DNA of 17,737 nucleotides from Robiginitomaculum sp. (lineage in GTDB: Bacteria > Pseudomonadota > Alphaproteobacteria > Caulobacterales > Maricaulaceae), in contig NVVO01000008.1 in assembly GCA_002733385.1 (NCBI GenBank), positions 100,712 through 118,448 on the forward strand, given 5' to 3'. This document shows, one piece after another, positions 1-7,357 of this stretch. The position numbers and the translations under genes are program-made. Position 1 is the first letter of the stretch; every line of letters starts with the position of its first letter. The notes below the pieces were generated by a model that saw nothing but the letters and a program-made list of their open reading frames with translations, searched no databases and had not been told where the DNA came from.

Positions 1-660
1 TTAAATGTTGAAGAAGTTGCATATTGGGAAAAAGAAACAGAGATCGGGGATTTGGTATTGCAGTCCAAAAAAGAAAAAACCGATATTTTGACCGGTACTT
101 TATCAGATATGTACCAATATGATTACGATCACCCCTATATGAAAGTCGAAAACTATCAAGCTGCTGAAACACTTTGGCACGAAGGTATGGACCAAATCAC
201 TATACTCGACATAGGGCTTAGCATTGAAGATGGTTTGACCAAAATCGGAGACTTTTCTGCCAAAACCAAATCGGAAATGCACGCCGCCTATTTTCGCGAA
301 ACCGGAGCCATTTTACTGGACGATGATCCGCGCAATGACATTTCCTTTAGAACAAGTTATTTATACAACAGCGTAAGACCAAGCATTACGACTTTAACTG
401 TCGACGGAACGGGCACAAATCAGAACTTTAATGTGCGCCTGATGTTTTTTAATCCGCATACTAAGCAAACCAGAATTCAAATGATGGCGCTTGACAAAAG
501 CGCGGTCTATCATGGTCAGCAAGTCATAGCCTTACCACCCGGGCGCAGCATTGTGGAGGTTAATTTCACAGCAATGGAGGATGTGTCTCGTCTAGCCGTT
601 CGTAATATGGGGCCTTCAATACTCGCATATCTATACGGAATTGAAGTCCTGGCGCAATGA
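1..660 (+). CDS. Hypothetical protein, 3' part (5' end outside window)
   Basis: The frame is open from base 1 to the TGA at 658-660, so at least 219 C-terminal residues are present and the true start most likely lies upstream. An in-frame TTG at 52 is a possible but unconvincing start, because the codons before it read on smoothly as acidic coding sequence. I do not recognise the family. The segment has no membrane helix and no cysteine-rich or nucleotide-binding motif. Its second half alternates short hydrophobic stretches with polar turns (for example TLTVDGTG, FNVRLMFFNP and VIALPPGRSIVEVNF), which suggests a beta-sandwich such as a carbohydrate-binding or cell-surface domain; that is inference from pattern only. 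It converges on ccmE with a 17-base gap and has no evident functional tie to it. Confidence 0.6.
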   Translation, partial: LNVEEVAYWEKETEIGDLVLQSKKEKTDILTGTLSDMYQYDYDHPYMKVENYQAAETLWHEGMDQITILDIGLSIEDGLTKIGDFSAKTKSEMHAAYFRETGAILLDDDPRNDISFRTSYLYNSVRPSITTLTVDGTGTNQNFNVRLMFFNPHTKQTRIQMMALDKSAVYHGQQVIALPPGRSIVEVNFTAMEDVSRLAVRNMGPSILAYLYGIEVLAQ

Positions 661-677
661 TGCCCAAGGTCATAAAC

Positions 678-1106
678 TTAAGAATCTGGCAGTTTCGGCA
701 TGTAGTTTTCGTCGTGTTTGGCCAGGACATCGCTGGCGACAAAGACACCGTTTTGGCCTAGTTTTCCGGTCATGACCACGCCTTGGCCTTCTTTGAACAA
801 ATCCGGCAACACATCGTCATAAATCACTTTTAGCTCGGGGATATCAGGGTTTGGGTTTTCGAAATCAATGACCGCAAAATAGGTGATCAAGCCCTTACCC
901 TTTTTTATGCTGTCCTCGACCACCATGCCGCCGATTTTGATCGGGTTTGCGCCTTGGATATAAGCTGGGGCGACCACATTGGACGGATTGACAAATAATT
1001 GTTTGTTGTCGCCTAAGGCTTGCAGCAATAAAAATGAACCAGCCATAACGGCCAGAGCGCACAGGGCAAAAATGGTTAAACGGCGATTTTGGTGTTTGGG
1101 TGTCAT
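678..1106 (-). CDS. ccmE: Cytochrome c maturation haem chaperone CcmE
   Basis: CcmE receives haem from CcmC in the periplasm, holds it covalently through a histidine, and hands it to the CcmF/H ligase. The 142-residue product has a short basic N-terminus, one membrane anchor at about residues 10-31, and a periplasmic beta-barrel domain. The family signature is intact: DVLAKHDENYMP near the C-terminus, with the haem-binding His131 and the tyrosine ligand Tyr135. LPDLFKEGQGVV (100-111) is also typical. The segment at about 80-92 (FENPNPDIPELK) is a little longer and more polar than usual. The gene stands alone, divergent from ccmABCD with a 107-base gap, so it can be controlled separately. The ligase genes ccmF and ccmH are not in the window. 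The identification is secure. Confidence 0.96.
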   Translation of the reverse strand: MTPKHQNRRLTIFALCALAVMAGSFLLLQALGDNKQLFVNPSNVVAPAYIQGANPIKIGGMVVEDSIKKGKGLITYFAVIDFENPNPDIPELKVIYDDVLPDLFKEGQGVVMTGKLGQNGVFVASDVLAKHDENYMPKLPDS

Positions 1107-1213
1107 AGTCCTAGCTTATCTTTCATGTGCGTGTTAGATATCGCGCCGAACTGACGCAGATTAAATTAAACCTGCTTATAGCCAGTTCGGGTATTTGAGT
1201 ATAGATAAAAATC
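1107..1213. promoter_or_regulatory. Divergent ccmE/ccmA control region with 8-bp inverted repeat
   Basis: These 107 bases separate divergent ccmE and ccmA and must hold both promoters. They contain a perfect inverted repeat, CCGAACTG at 1146-1153 and CAGTTCGG at 1183-1190, separated by 29 bases of AT-rich sequence. A weak promoter-like pair for ccmA lies between and over the arms: CTGACG at 1151-1156, an 18-base spacer, and CTTATA at 1175-1180. I see no strong Shine-Dalgarno sequence before ccmA. The assignment as an operator is inference; an 8-bp pair can also arise by chance. Confidence 0.4.
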
Positions 1214-1855
1214 ATGAACCAAACCACTCAAAACCAAATGCCTCGCCTTGAAGTGAAAAATTTAAGCGTTTCTCGCGGCGAAAGACTGCTAATTGATAGC
1301 CTGTCATTTACTCTGGAAGCGGGTGATACTCTGTGGGTAGCGGGCAGTAACGGCATTGGTAAAACATCCTTGTTGAAATGCATCGCCGGACTATTGAGAC
1401 CGGAACTTGGCACGGTCAGTTGGTGCGACGCGGATATATATAAACACCCCTGCCCAACCAATGGTTATCAGGGCCACAATGATGGCCACAAACCAAATTT
1501 GACGGCCCTTGAAAATTTACAATTTTGGAAATCTGTATTTGCATCACCGCTAGATCCGAGTGTCATATTGGCCAAAACCGGCCTGTCTGAACAGGCACAT
1601 TTGCGGGCCAAAGGCTTATCGGCAGGGCAATCCAGACGGTTGTCGCTGGCGCGGCTATTGATGAAACGGGCAAGTCTGTGGATACTGGACGAACCCGCCG
1701 CCGCAATGGATGTCAATGGGCGAAAAATGATCCACACACTGATGGCGCAGCATGTGGCCACAGGCGGGTGTGCCATAATCGCGTCCCATACCCCGCCTGA
1801 AAAAATCGGCGATAACACGCGGGTTCTAACCTTAAACGGGCAAGAACATGCATAG
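1214..1855 (+). CDS. ccmA: Haem exporter ATP-binding subunit CcmA
   Basis: CcmA is the ABC-type ATPase of the CcmABCD complex; its ATP hydrolysis releases holo-CcmE from CcmC at the inner membrane. The 213-residue length is normal. Visible motifs are Walker A GSNGIGKT (44-51), signature LSAGQ (135-139), Walker B with catalytic glutamate WILDEP (156-161) and the H-loop histidine at 192 (IIASH). LSAGQSRRLSLARL is the CcmA form of the signature region. The ATG at 1214 gives a ten-residue lead before the ABC core; a second in-frame ATG at 1238 (residue 9) is an alternative, and neither has a clear ribosome-binding site. The stop overlaps the ccmB start by eight bases inside a 15-bp tandem duplication. 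Confidence 0.97.
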   Translation: MNQTTQNQMPRLEVKNLSVSRGERLLIDSLSFTLEAGDTLWVAGSNGIGKTSLLKCIAGLLRPELGTVSWCDADIYKHPCPTNGYQGHNDGHKPNLTALENLQFWKSVFASPLDPSVILAKTGLSEQAHLRAKGLSAGQSRRLSLARLLMKRASLWILDEPAAAMDVNGRKMIHTLMAQHVATGGCAIIASHTPPEKIGDNTRVLTLNGQEHA

Positions 1856-1869
1856 CAAGAACATACATA
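1840..1869 (+). repeat. 15-bp tandem duplication across the ccmA stop and ccmB start
   Basis: Two adjacent copies, 1840-1854 and 1855-1869, agree at 14 of 15 positions (GCAAGAACATGCATA and GCAAGAACATACATA). The first copy carries the ATG of ccmB and, with the next base, the TAG of ccmA. In the second copy the ATG has become ATA. In CcmB this gives the partly repeated N-terminus MHSKNIHS. Confidence 0.85.
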
Positions 1870-2528
1870 GTATAGGCGGCGTGATAATCCGCGACATCCG
1901 TATCGCCGTTCGCTCTGGCGGGGCATGGCTGATGGGCTTGGTGTTTTTCGCCGTGTTCTTGTCATTGACAGCCATTGCTCTAGGCGGGGATTTCAAGACA
2001 TTGCGCCCCCTAGCCCCTGCCCTGATCTGGCTGGCCGTGGTGTTTTCTTTGCTGTTTTCTTTCGAGCATTTATTCGCGGACGATGTTCGCGACAGTTCCC
2101 TGGAACATATCAAATTATCCGGCATGTCCATGAGCGCCTATGTGTTGGCCAAAATTTGCGCCCATTGGTTACTGTGCATCTTGCCGTTGATTTTAGCTCT
2201 CCCCTTGGCGGGGTTGATGTTAGGTTTACCGGAGGCTTTATTGATGGGGCTATTTGTCTCACTGGTGATTGCAAGCCCGGCACTGGTTTGTTACGGGGCA
2301 TTTGCAGGCGCTTGTTTGGTCGGGTTTCGGGCTGGAGGTTTCTTACTGGTAGTGTTGACAATTCCCTTGCTGGTTCCCGTCTTGATATTTGCACTGGGCG
2401 GCGTCATAAGTTATCCGGAGGCTGGAGTGTTGGCACCAGAGTTTAAAGCATTGGCAGGCATTAGTTTGATTGCAACCGCCGTCGGCATTCCTGCAGCGGC
2501 AGCGGCTTTAAATACGGTAATGGAGTAA
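1848..2528 (+). CDS. ccmB: Haem exporter membrane subunit CcmB
   Basis: CcmB is the six-helix inner-membrane partner of CcmA. The 226-residue product has six hydrophobic segments at about 26-46, 54-75, 98-125, 128-157, 160-185 and 203-224. The family's conserved cytoplasmic loop is present after helix two: SFEHLFADD (71-79) followed by SLEHI (84-88), matching the usual LDRLF..D...GSLEQ pattern. It starts inside the end of ccmA (eight-base overlap), which implies translational coupling, and is followed after 20 bases by ccmC. The first 11 residues are odd because of the duplication at 1840-1869; the next methionine is at residue 29, inside the first helix, so ATG 1848 is the reasonable start. 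Confidence 0.96.
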   Translation: MHSKNIHSIGGVIIRDIRIAVRSGGAWLMGLVFFAVFLSLTAIALGGDFKTLRPLAPALIWLAVVFSLLFSFEHLFADDVRDSSLEHIKLSGMSMSAYVLAKICAHWLLCILPLILALPLAGLMLGLPEALLMGLFVSLVIASPALVCYGAFAGACLVGFRAGGFLLVVLTIPLLVPVLIFALGGVISYPEAGVLAPEFKALAGISLIATAVGIPAAAAALNTVME

Positions 2529-2548
2529 AATATGGGACGGATTAAAAC

Positions 2549-3292
2549 ATGGGCATGATCAGCTTTTTAGCGAATCCACTGCGTTTTAAAAAATTCGCCC
2601 GCATTGCCGCGCCTATTTTTGGTGTGTTGGCGCTTGTGCTCATTGTTACGGGCATATGGGTGGGAATTTGGCGTTCACCAGAAGATCAGCTGCAAGGCCA
2701 TAGCGTTCGCATTATGTATGTACATGTTCCGGCCGTGTGGAACGGTATGATGGCTTACGGGGCCATGGCATTGGCCAGCCTATTTGCTTATATTTGGCGC
2801 CACCCCCTTGCCGATGAACTGGCACGGGCCTGCGCCCTGCCCGGCGCCGCCTTTACCGCGCTTGGCCTGCTCACGGGCAGTTTGTGGGGCAAGACCAGCT
2901 GGGGCACATTCTGGCAGTGGGACGGGCGCATGACCTCGACCTTAATTTTGCTGTTTCTGTTCATTGGCTATATGGCGGTGTGGGCTGGCACGCCGGACAA
3001 GCGCCGCGCCGCCCGGATTGCCGGGCTTGTGGCTATGGTTGGCTCGATCAATTTACCGATCATCAAGTTTTCAGTAGATTGGTGGAATACCTTGCACCAG
3101 ACATCATCGGTTTCCATGCCGGACGCGCCGGGCCTGCCAGCCAGTATTTTATTGCCGCTCATGCTTATGACCTTTGGCTATTCATTTTTCTTCGGCTGGC
3201 TGGTGCTCAGCAAAGTACAAAATTCAATTAGCAAGGCAGGGGCAAAGCGGCGAAAACCCGCTGCCGCGAAAACCAGTTTGGAGAATTTATAA
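2549..3292 (+). CDS. ccmC: Haem-handling protein CcmC
   Basis: CcmC presents haem to CcmE on the periplasmic side of the inner membrane. The 247-residue product has six membrane helices and the tryptophan-rich WWD signature at 113-125 (WGKTSWGTFWQWD). The two axial haem histidines of the family are recognisable at His59 (YVHVP) and His183 (TLHQ). The C-terminus has a basic cytoplasmic tail (KAGAKRRKPAAAK). The ATG at 2549 is preceded by GGGA at 2534-2537, 11 bases away; an earlier ATG at 2532 runs into a stop after eight codons and is not the start. The stop overlaps the ccmD ATG by one base (TAATG). Confidence 0.97.
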   Translation: MGMISFLANPLRFKKFARIAAPIFGVLALVLIVTGIWVGIWRSPEDQLQGHSVRIMYVHVPAVWNGMMAYGAMALASLFAYIWRHPLADELARACALPGAAFTALGLLTGSLWGKTSWGTFWQWDGRMTSTLILLFLFIGYMAVWAGTPDKRRAARIAGLVAMVGSINLPIIKFSVDWWNTLHQTSSVSMPDAPGLPASILLPLMLMTFGYSFFFGWLVLSKVQNSISKAGAKRRKPAAAKTSLENL

Positions 3293-3417
3293 TGGAACTG
3301 TTTCCGGATTTTGGCCGTTATAATTTGTATGTCTGGTTAAGTTACGGCATATCTATTGCTGTACTGCTCGCTTTTAGCGTTCATACTCTGGCGCAAAACG
3401 CCCGGCGTAAAAAATGA
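3292..3417 (+). CDS. ccmD: Haem exporter small subunit CcmD
   Basis: This 41-residue ORF starts at an ATG that shares its first base with the ccmC stop and ends in an ATGA overlap with mazG. The product begins MELFPDFGRYNLYVWLSYG and continues with one membrane helix (about 18-35) and the basic tail ARRKK. Short length, a Y-x-x-VW-x-SYG stretch at the head of the helix, and a positive C-terminus fit CcmD, the small subunit that helps release holo-CcmE from CcmC. The position directly after ccmABC supports the call. No ccmG (thiol oxidoreductase) follows, although one often does in alphaproteobacterial ccm operons. Confidence 0.9.
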   Translation: MELFPDFGRYNLYVWLSYGISIAVLLAFSVHTLAQNARRKK

Positions 3418-4238
3418 ATGTCGAAAAAATTGCCGCCAGCCTCGGTGATACACCGTCCCAGCGGCTTATAACCATGATGGCACGCCTGCGCGATCCAAAG
3501 ACCGGCTGTCCGTGGGATATAGAGCAAAGCTTCAAAACCATAGCCCCTTACACCATCGAAGAAGCCTATGAGGTAAATGACGCCATTGAGCGCGGCGACA
3601 TGTTGGATTTAAAGGAAGAATTGGGTGATTTATTATTACAAGTCGTGTTCCATGCCCGCATGGCGGAGGAGCAAGATATATTTGATTTCGGTACCATAAG
3701 CGATGCCTTGGTCAACAAAATGATCACGCGCCACCCCCATGTGTTCGGAAACGCAAATGAACGTGACAGCGAAACACAGACACGAGCTTGGGAAGCGATG
3801 AAAGCCGTGGAGAGGGCCAAGAAATCCGGAATGATTACATCCACATTGGACGGTGTGGCCAATGCCCTGCCCGCATTGATGCGCGCCGAAAAATTACAAA
3901 AACGCGCCGCAAGGGTCGGATTTGACTGGGCTGAACCGGCACAGGTTTTGGAAAAAATTGTCGAGGAAGCTGGGGAAATAGCCCAAGCTAAGGCAGACGG
4001 CGAACCCCAACACCGCATCCATGAAGAGGTGGGAGATTTAATCTTTGCCGTTACTAACCTGGCCAGAAAACTAGGCGTAGACCCGGAACACGCCCTGCGC
4101 GACACCAACAAAAAATTCACCACCAGATTTCAACACATGGAGCAAAATACGGATACGGGCCTGGAAACCTTGTCTCTGGATATGTTGGAAAAGCTATGGG
4201 AGTCGGCTAAGAAAGCACCAAAAAAAACGGTGGGTTAA
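3414..4238 (+). CDS. mazG: Nucleoside triphosphate pyrophosphohydrolase MazG
   Basis: MazG hydrolyses NTPs and dNTPs to the monophosphate and pyrophosphate, acting in nucleotide-pool cleansing and, in some bacteria, in lowering stress alarmones. The 274-residue product has two tandem MazG helical domains. The first carries the metal-binding pairs EEAYE (49-53) and EELGD (68-72), plus the typical GCPWD (31-35) and RHPHVFG (106-112). The second carries EEAGE (184-188) and EEVGD (204-208). Both domains therefore keep the acidic ligands. The ATG overlaps the ccmD stop (ATGA), so it is probably translated as the last gene of the ccm transcript. The TAA overlaps the hflX stop by four bases in convergent orientation. 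Confidence 0.97.
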   Translation: MNVEKIAASLGDTPSQRLITMMARLRDPKTGCPWDIEQSFKTIAPYTIEEAYEVNDAIERGDMLDLKEELGDLLLQVVFHARMAEEQDIFDFGTISDALVNKMITRHPHVFGNANERDSETQTRAWEAMKAVERAKKSGMITSTLDGVANALPALMRAEKLQKRAARVGFDWAEPAQVLEKIVEEAGEIAQAKADGEPQHRIHEEVGDLIFAVTNLARKLGVDPEHALRDTNKKFTTRFQHMEQNTDTGLETLSLDMLEKLWESAKKAPKKTVG

Positions 4239-5530
4239 ACAAACACTTGCGGGTGGTGGGTTTGTAATTTGCCATAATCTACTGACGATAGCTTGACTTG
4301 CATTTTACAATTGCCTTGCTCTAAAATATCTTCGCTCAGGACATTGCCGTGTTGGTGCAACCAGGCACGAATATGCATGTCTTTGGGGACGATGGTGACA
4401 TTTACGATGTGATCGGATTTGGATAGCTCGGCTTCTATACCAGCGCGAAGGTCATCCAAGCCAATATTACGGGTGCAGGATACAGGAAAGGAGTTTTCTT
4501 TCATGCCCGCGCTATCCATCATTTCAGTACGGACATTATCCGCCAATAGATCGATTTTATTCCATACCTCTATAATTGCCTGCTCATGATTTGGCCCGGC
4601 ACCTAATGTATCCAGGATTTGCAGGACATCTAGCTTGTGCTGCTCATTTAAAGGGTCTGACATATCACGCACATGGATTAGCAAATCCGCTTCCTTGACT
4701 TCCTCGAGCGTAGCCCGAAATGCATCAACCAGATCCGTGGGTAGATCGGAGATAAAACCAACCGTATCCGACATAACCGCTTGTTGGCCGCTGGGCAGAG
4801 GCAATATCCTGTGGGTGGTGTCGAGGGTTGCGAACAACATATCTTTTTCAAGTACGCCGCCCGTGGTGAAACGGTTAAACAAGGACGATTTGCCCGCATT
4901 TGTATACCCGACCAGAGCCACGACCCGCTCCGGCGCACGTTTGCGCTGGGTACGCTGCAAACCCCGCCTACGCCGAACCTGTTCCAAATCCCGGCCAAGC
5001 TTACCAATTTTATCGGCCAACATTCGTCGGTCAGATTCGATTTGGGTCTCGCCCGGCCCGGCCAGAAAGCCCTGTCCACCGCGTTGGCGTTCCAAATGGG
5101 TCCAGGTACGAACTAGCCTTGATCGTTCATAGCCAAGGCGCGCCAATTCAACCTGTAAGCGCCCTTCTTTGGTGGCGGCTCGCAGGGCGAAAATTTCAAG
5201 GATCAAACCAGTACGGTCAATAACCTTAACCTGCCAAGTTTCCTCAAGGTTTCTTTGTTGGATTGGAGCAATCGCCGCATTGATAACCACTAGATTGATA
5301 TCATGTTCGGCGATCAGCGCGGAGACTTCTTCTATTTTCCCGCTACCAAAATAGCTACCGGCTTTTATTTCACGCACCGTCACGGATAAGCTGGCTTTAA
5401 TTTCAACGCCGAGAGCTTCTGTCAACCCGACGGCCTCTTCCAACTTTAAGCGGGAAATCTCAGTCCCTTCCCGGCCTAAAACCGAGTGCAAAACCAATGC
5501 GTATTGAGGGCTCGCCTCTATTTCAATCAT
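4235..5530 (-). CDS. hflX: Ribosome-associated GTPase HflX
   Basis: HflX is a GTPase that binds the 50S subunit and splits stalled or hibernating ribosomes under stress. The 431-residue product has the N-terminal HflX domain (SYFGSGKIEEV at 59-69), the linker with GGQGFLAGPGETQIESDRR (151-169), a basic coiled region around 180-198 and the G domain. G1 is GYTNAGKSS (208-216), switch I includes LFATLDTT (232-239), G3 is DTVGF (255-259) and G4 is NKID (324-327). The expected G5 serine-alanine-lysine reads SCT, and the usual VVDASDP reads VRDMSDP; these are mild departures. It lies 28 bases after hfq, the classic neighbour. The ATG at 5530 has no clear Shine-Dalgarno sequence; an upstream ATG at 5547 is out of frame and meets a stop that overlaps this start. 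Confidence 0.97.
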   Translation of the reverse strand: MIEIEASPQYALVLHSVLGREGTEISRLKLEEAVGLTEALGVEIKASLSVTVREIKAGSYFGSGKIEEVSALIAEHDINLVVINAAIAPIQQRNLEETWQVKVIDRTGLILEIFALRAATKEGRLQVELARLGYERSRLVRTWTHLERQRGGQGFLAGPGETQIESDRRMLADKIGKLGRDLEQVRRRRGLQRTQRKRAPERVVALVGYTNAGKSSLFNRFTTGGVLEKDMLFATLDTTHRILPLPSGQQAVMSDTVGFISDLPTDLVDAFRATLEEVKEADLLIHVRDMSDPLNEQHKLDVLQILDTLGAGPNHEQAIIEVWNKIDLLADNVRTEMMDSAGMKENSFPVSCTRNIGLDDLRAGIEAELSKSDHIVNVTIVPKDMHIRAWLHQHGNVLSEDILEQGNCKMQVKLSSVDYGKLQTHHPQVFV

Positions 5531-5566
5531 AGATGTGCTTCAATCATGGGCGCAAATGTCAATCAT
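5523..5566 (-). repeat. Three ATGATTGA copies at the hfq-hflX junction
   Basis: On the minus strand ATGATTGA occurs at 5566-5559 (the end of hfq, including its TGA), 5547-5540 (in the gap) and 5530-5523 (the hflX start). The repeat interval is 19 and then 17 bases. The last two copies extend to ATGATTGAA. The middle copy opens a six-codon frame ending at a TGA that overlaps the hflX ATG. Confidence 0.6.
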
Positions 5567-5801
5567 CCGCTTCAGCTTCAAACAGTTGAACCGGTTCAGA
5601 CGGCATAATTGTCGATATTGCATGTTTGTAAACCAGTTGAACCTGTCCATCGCGGCGCAACAACACGCAAAAATTATCAAACCAGGTCACTACACCTTGT
5701 AGCTTAACCCCGTTCATCAAAAATATCGTCAATGGTGTTTTAGCCTTACGCACCGAATTTAAGAAAGCATCTTGCAGAATTTGTTTTTTGTCACCAGACA
5801 T
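5559..5801 (-). CDS. hfq: RNA chaperone Hfq
   Basis: Hfq is the hexameric Sm-like chaperone that pairs small RNAs with mRNAs. The 80-residue product beginning MSGDKKQILQDAFLNSVR has the Sm1 region TIFLMNGVKLQGVV (25-38) and FDNFCVLLRRDG (41-52), then the Sm2 signature YKHAIST (58-64). The acidic tail FEAEADD is short, as in most alphaproteobacteria. I chose ATG 5801 because the family begins close to the QxLQDxFLN helix and because GGGA lies six bases upstream. The open frame extends nine codons further to a TTG (5828), with two ATGs on the way, but that lead is atypical. The 110-base gap from trkH should hold an hfq promoter; only a weak pair is visible (TTGCCT at 5865-5860, 17 bases, TATGGA at 5842-5837). 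Confidence 0.96.
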   Translation of the reverse strand: MSGDKKQILQDAFLNSVRKAKTPLTIFLMNGVKLQGVVTWFDNFCVLLRRDGQVQLVYKHAISTIMPSEPVQLFEAEADD

Positions 5802-5911
5802 GTTCGTTCCCATCATATAATAAACCAACCCCCGTATCCATACCTAATGTGCGTCCTTGAGGCAATGCAAGACCGAATATTGTCGCACATGCTTTTTTCG
5901 TGTATATTTCT

Positions 5912-7345
5912 TCAACTGCGCCAAAAAGAAGGGGCAAATAGGGCAAAAACCGCCAAAATTTCTATCCGGCCCAGTAACATGACGATTGTCAAAATCACCA
6001 AAGACAACACATTCATGTCGGCGTAAGCAATTTCAGGGTTTGTGGCCGCGAGCAGCGGCCCGGTATTTGATAAAGCTGAGGCGGCGGCGGAAACCGCATG
6101 GATAAAATCAAGACCCGAAGCAGCCAATGCGGTTATGCCGAAGGAAAACACCAAAGTGTAGCCGAAAAAATACATCCAAATTGACAAAAATGCCTTGTCT
6201 TCAACGGTTCGGCCCTGGAACTTAACCGGCTTGACCCTAAGGGGGTGGCTCATACGGTCAAGATCCGTTCGTAAATGCCTAAACAACAATAACATACGGA
6301 TTATTTTTATCCCGCCCGCCGTTGACAAAGCGGAACCACCAACCAGCGCCAAAGCAATCAGCAGGCTAGCTGGCACCATATCAATACCGATGACATGGTA
6401 ATCATACCCGGTTGAGCTGACCATAAACATGGCTTCGATCAGTACCGTATAGAGATGCGCCGCGCCTGTGGACAGAAAACCAGCAATTATTAAAATAATG
6501 ACCAGGGCCAATAGGCCTCGGTGCTCAACATTATCAAACAAAGCCCCAACGGCCTTCAGGTTATGGCGCCGTAACACATCCCACAACACAGAAACATTGG
6601 CCGCGCCCAACAAGCATGTTAATGCCAAAACCAAAACACCAAAGCCAGAAACATAGTCCGCCAATATGCCACTTCTAGGCACAAGCCCGCCTGTGGAAAT
6701 TGCGGTCAGGGACAAACACAAGGCTTCAAATGCGGGTGTGCCGGAGATCATGATAAAACAAAAACTGATAAAACTAATCAAGCCGTAAAGCACCGCAATC
6801 AAACGGCCAATGCTGATCAGGCGTGAAAAAATCTCTCCTTTTTTCAGGGTAAACAATGTTGAACGGTGTACGCCAATACCTGTAAGGTTTAATGCGGCCA
6901 ATAGCACAACCGCAAATGTTGCGACCATAACACCGCCGCTCCATTGCAATAAAGACTGCCACAATATTATGGATTTGGGTAACGTATCGGGATTTAGCGT
7001 GCTGGCACCTGTTGTCGTGGTTGCAGAGGCCGCCTCGAAATATGCTACGGCAAAACTCGGCACCTGGGGCAGCGACAAATAGGGCAAACAGGTTACAAGC
7101 GGGATCAACACCCAAAAAATCACCAAAAAAACCAAAGCATCGCGCGTGTTTTCTCGGGTCGGGGCATTTTGCCCGATAAAAGTAATGATCAAGCCGAGGG
7201 TCGTAATGATGAATGCCAGAAATAAAAACAAACGCGCCTGGTGGAACTCTCCAAACAAAAAACCAGCAAGGCCCGTAACCAGCATGAGTACGGCATAATA
7301 AATCAATGCATAGCCGAGCCACAGCAATATACGCGAAAACGCCAT
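5912..7345 (-). CDS. trkH: Trk potassium uptake channel subunit TrkH
   Basis: TrkH is the ion-conducting subunit of the Trk potassium uptake system in the inner membrane, gated by TrkA. The 477-residue product is highly hydrophobic and shows all four selectivity-filter loops of the Trk/Ktr superfamily: ATTTTG (108-113), STGG (217-220), SSTGYD (310-315) and SNTGP (426-430). GGSALSTAGGIKIIR (336-350) is the conserved region after the third repeat, and the C-terminus ends in the typical APSFWR. It begins 12 bases after trkA, so the two subunits are very likely co-transcribed and coupled. No frameshift or truncation is seen. Confidence 0.97.
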   Translation of the reverse strand: MAFSRILLWLGYALIYYAVLMLVTGLAGFLFGEFHQARLFLFLAFIITTLGLIITFIGQNAPTRENTRDALVFLVIFWVLIPLVTCLPYLSLPQVPSFAVAYFEAASATTTTGASTLNPDTLPKSIILWQSLLQWSGGVMVATFAVVLLAALNLTGIGVHRSTLFTLKKGEIFSRLISIGRLIAVLYGLISFISFCFIMISGTPAFEALCLSLTAISTGGLVPRSGILADYVSGFGVLVLALTCLLGAANVSVLWDVLRRHNLKAVGALFDNVEHRGLLALVIILIIAGFLSTGAAHLYTVLIEAMFMVSSTGYDYHVIGIDMVPASLLIALALVGGSALSTAGGIKIIRMLLLFRHLRTDLDRMSHPLRVKPVKFQGRTVEDKAFLSIWMYFFGYTLVFSFGITALAASGLDFIHAVSAAASALSNTGPLLAATNPEIAYADMNVLSLVILTIVMLLGRIEILAVFALFAPSFWRS

Positions 7346-7357
7346 AAATTAGCCTAG

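Noticed and set aside
1468..1965. A 165-residue minus-strand frame opposite ccmA
   Set aside because: It lies wholly over well-supported ccmA and ccmB, is rich in Arg, Ser and Cys as antisense frames of such genes are, and has no motif.
2041..2062. Short tandem TGTTTTCTTT repeat (12-base period) in ccmB
   Set aside because: It encodes ordinary hydrophobic helix residues and is too short to stand out from codon-level repetition.
1925..2446. A 173-residue plus-strand reading frame overlapping ccmB
   Set aside because: It is in another frame of ccmB, whose six-helix product and family loop are clear. The alternative product has no recognisable features.
2532..2558. ATG at 2532 as the ccmC start
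   Set aside because: It reads only eight codons to a TGA in a different frame from CcmC. ATG 2549 opens the conserved protein.
3566..4123. A 185-residue minus-strand frame opposite mazG
   Set aside because: mazG carries both sets of EExxE/ExxD motifs. The antisense product is low-complexity shadow sequence.
4635..5223. Several plus-strand frames opposite hflX
   Set aside because: All overlap the conserved HflX G domain and linker. None has a start context or recognisable motif.
5802..5828. Nine extra codons at the hfq N-terminus from a TTG
   Set aside because: Hfq proteins start close to the QxLQDxFLN helix, and ATG 5801 has GGGA at a good distance. The longer lead is hydrophobic and atypical.
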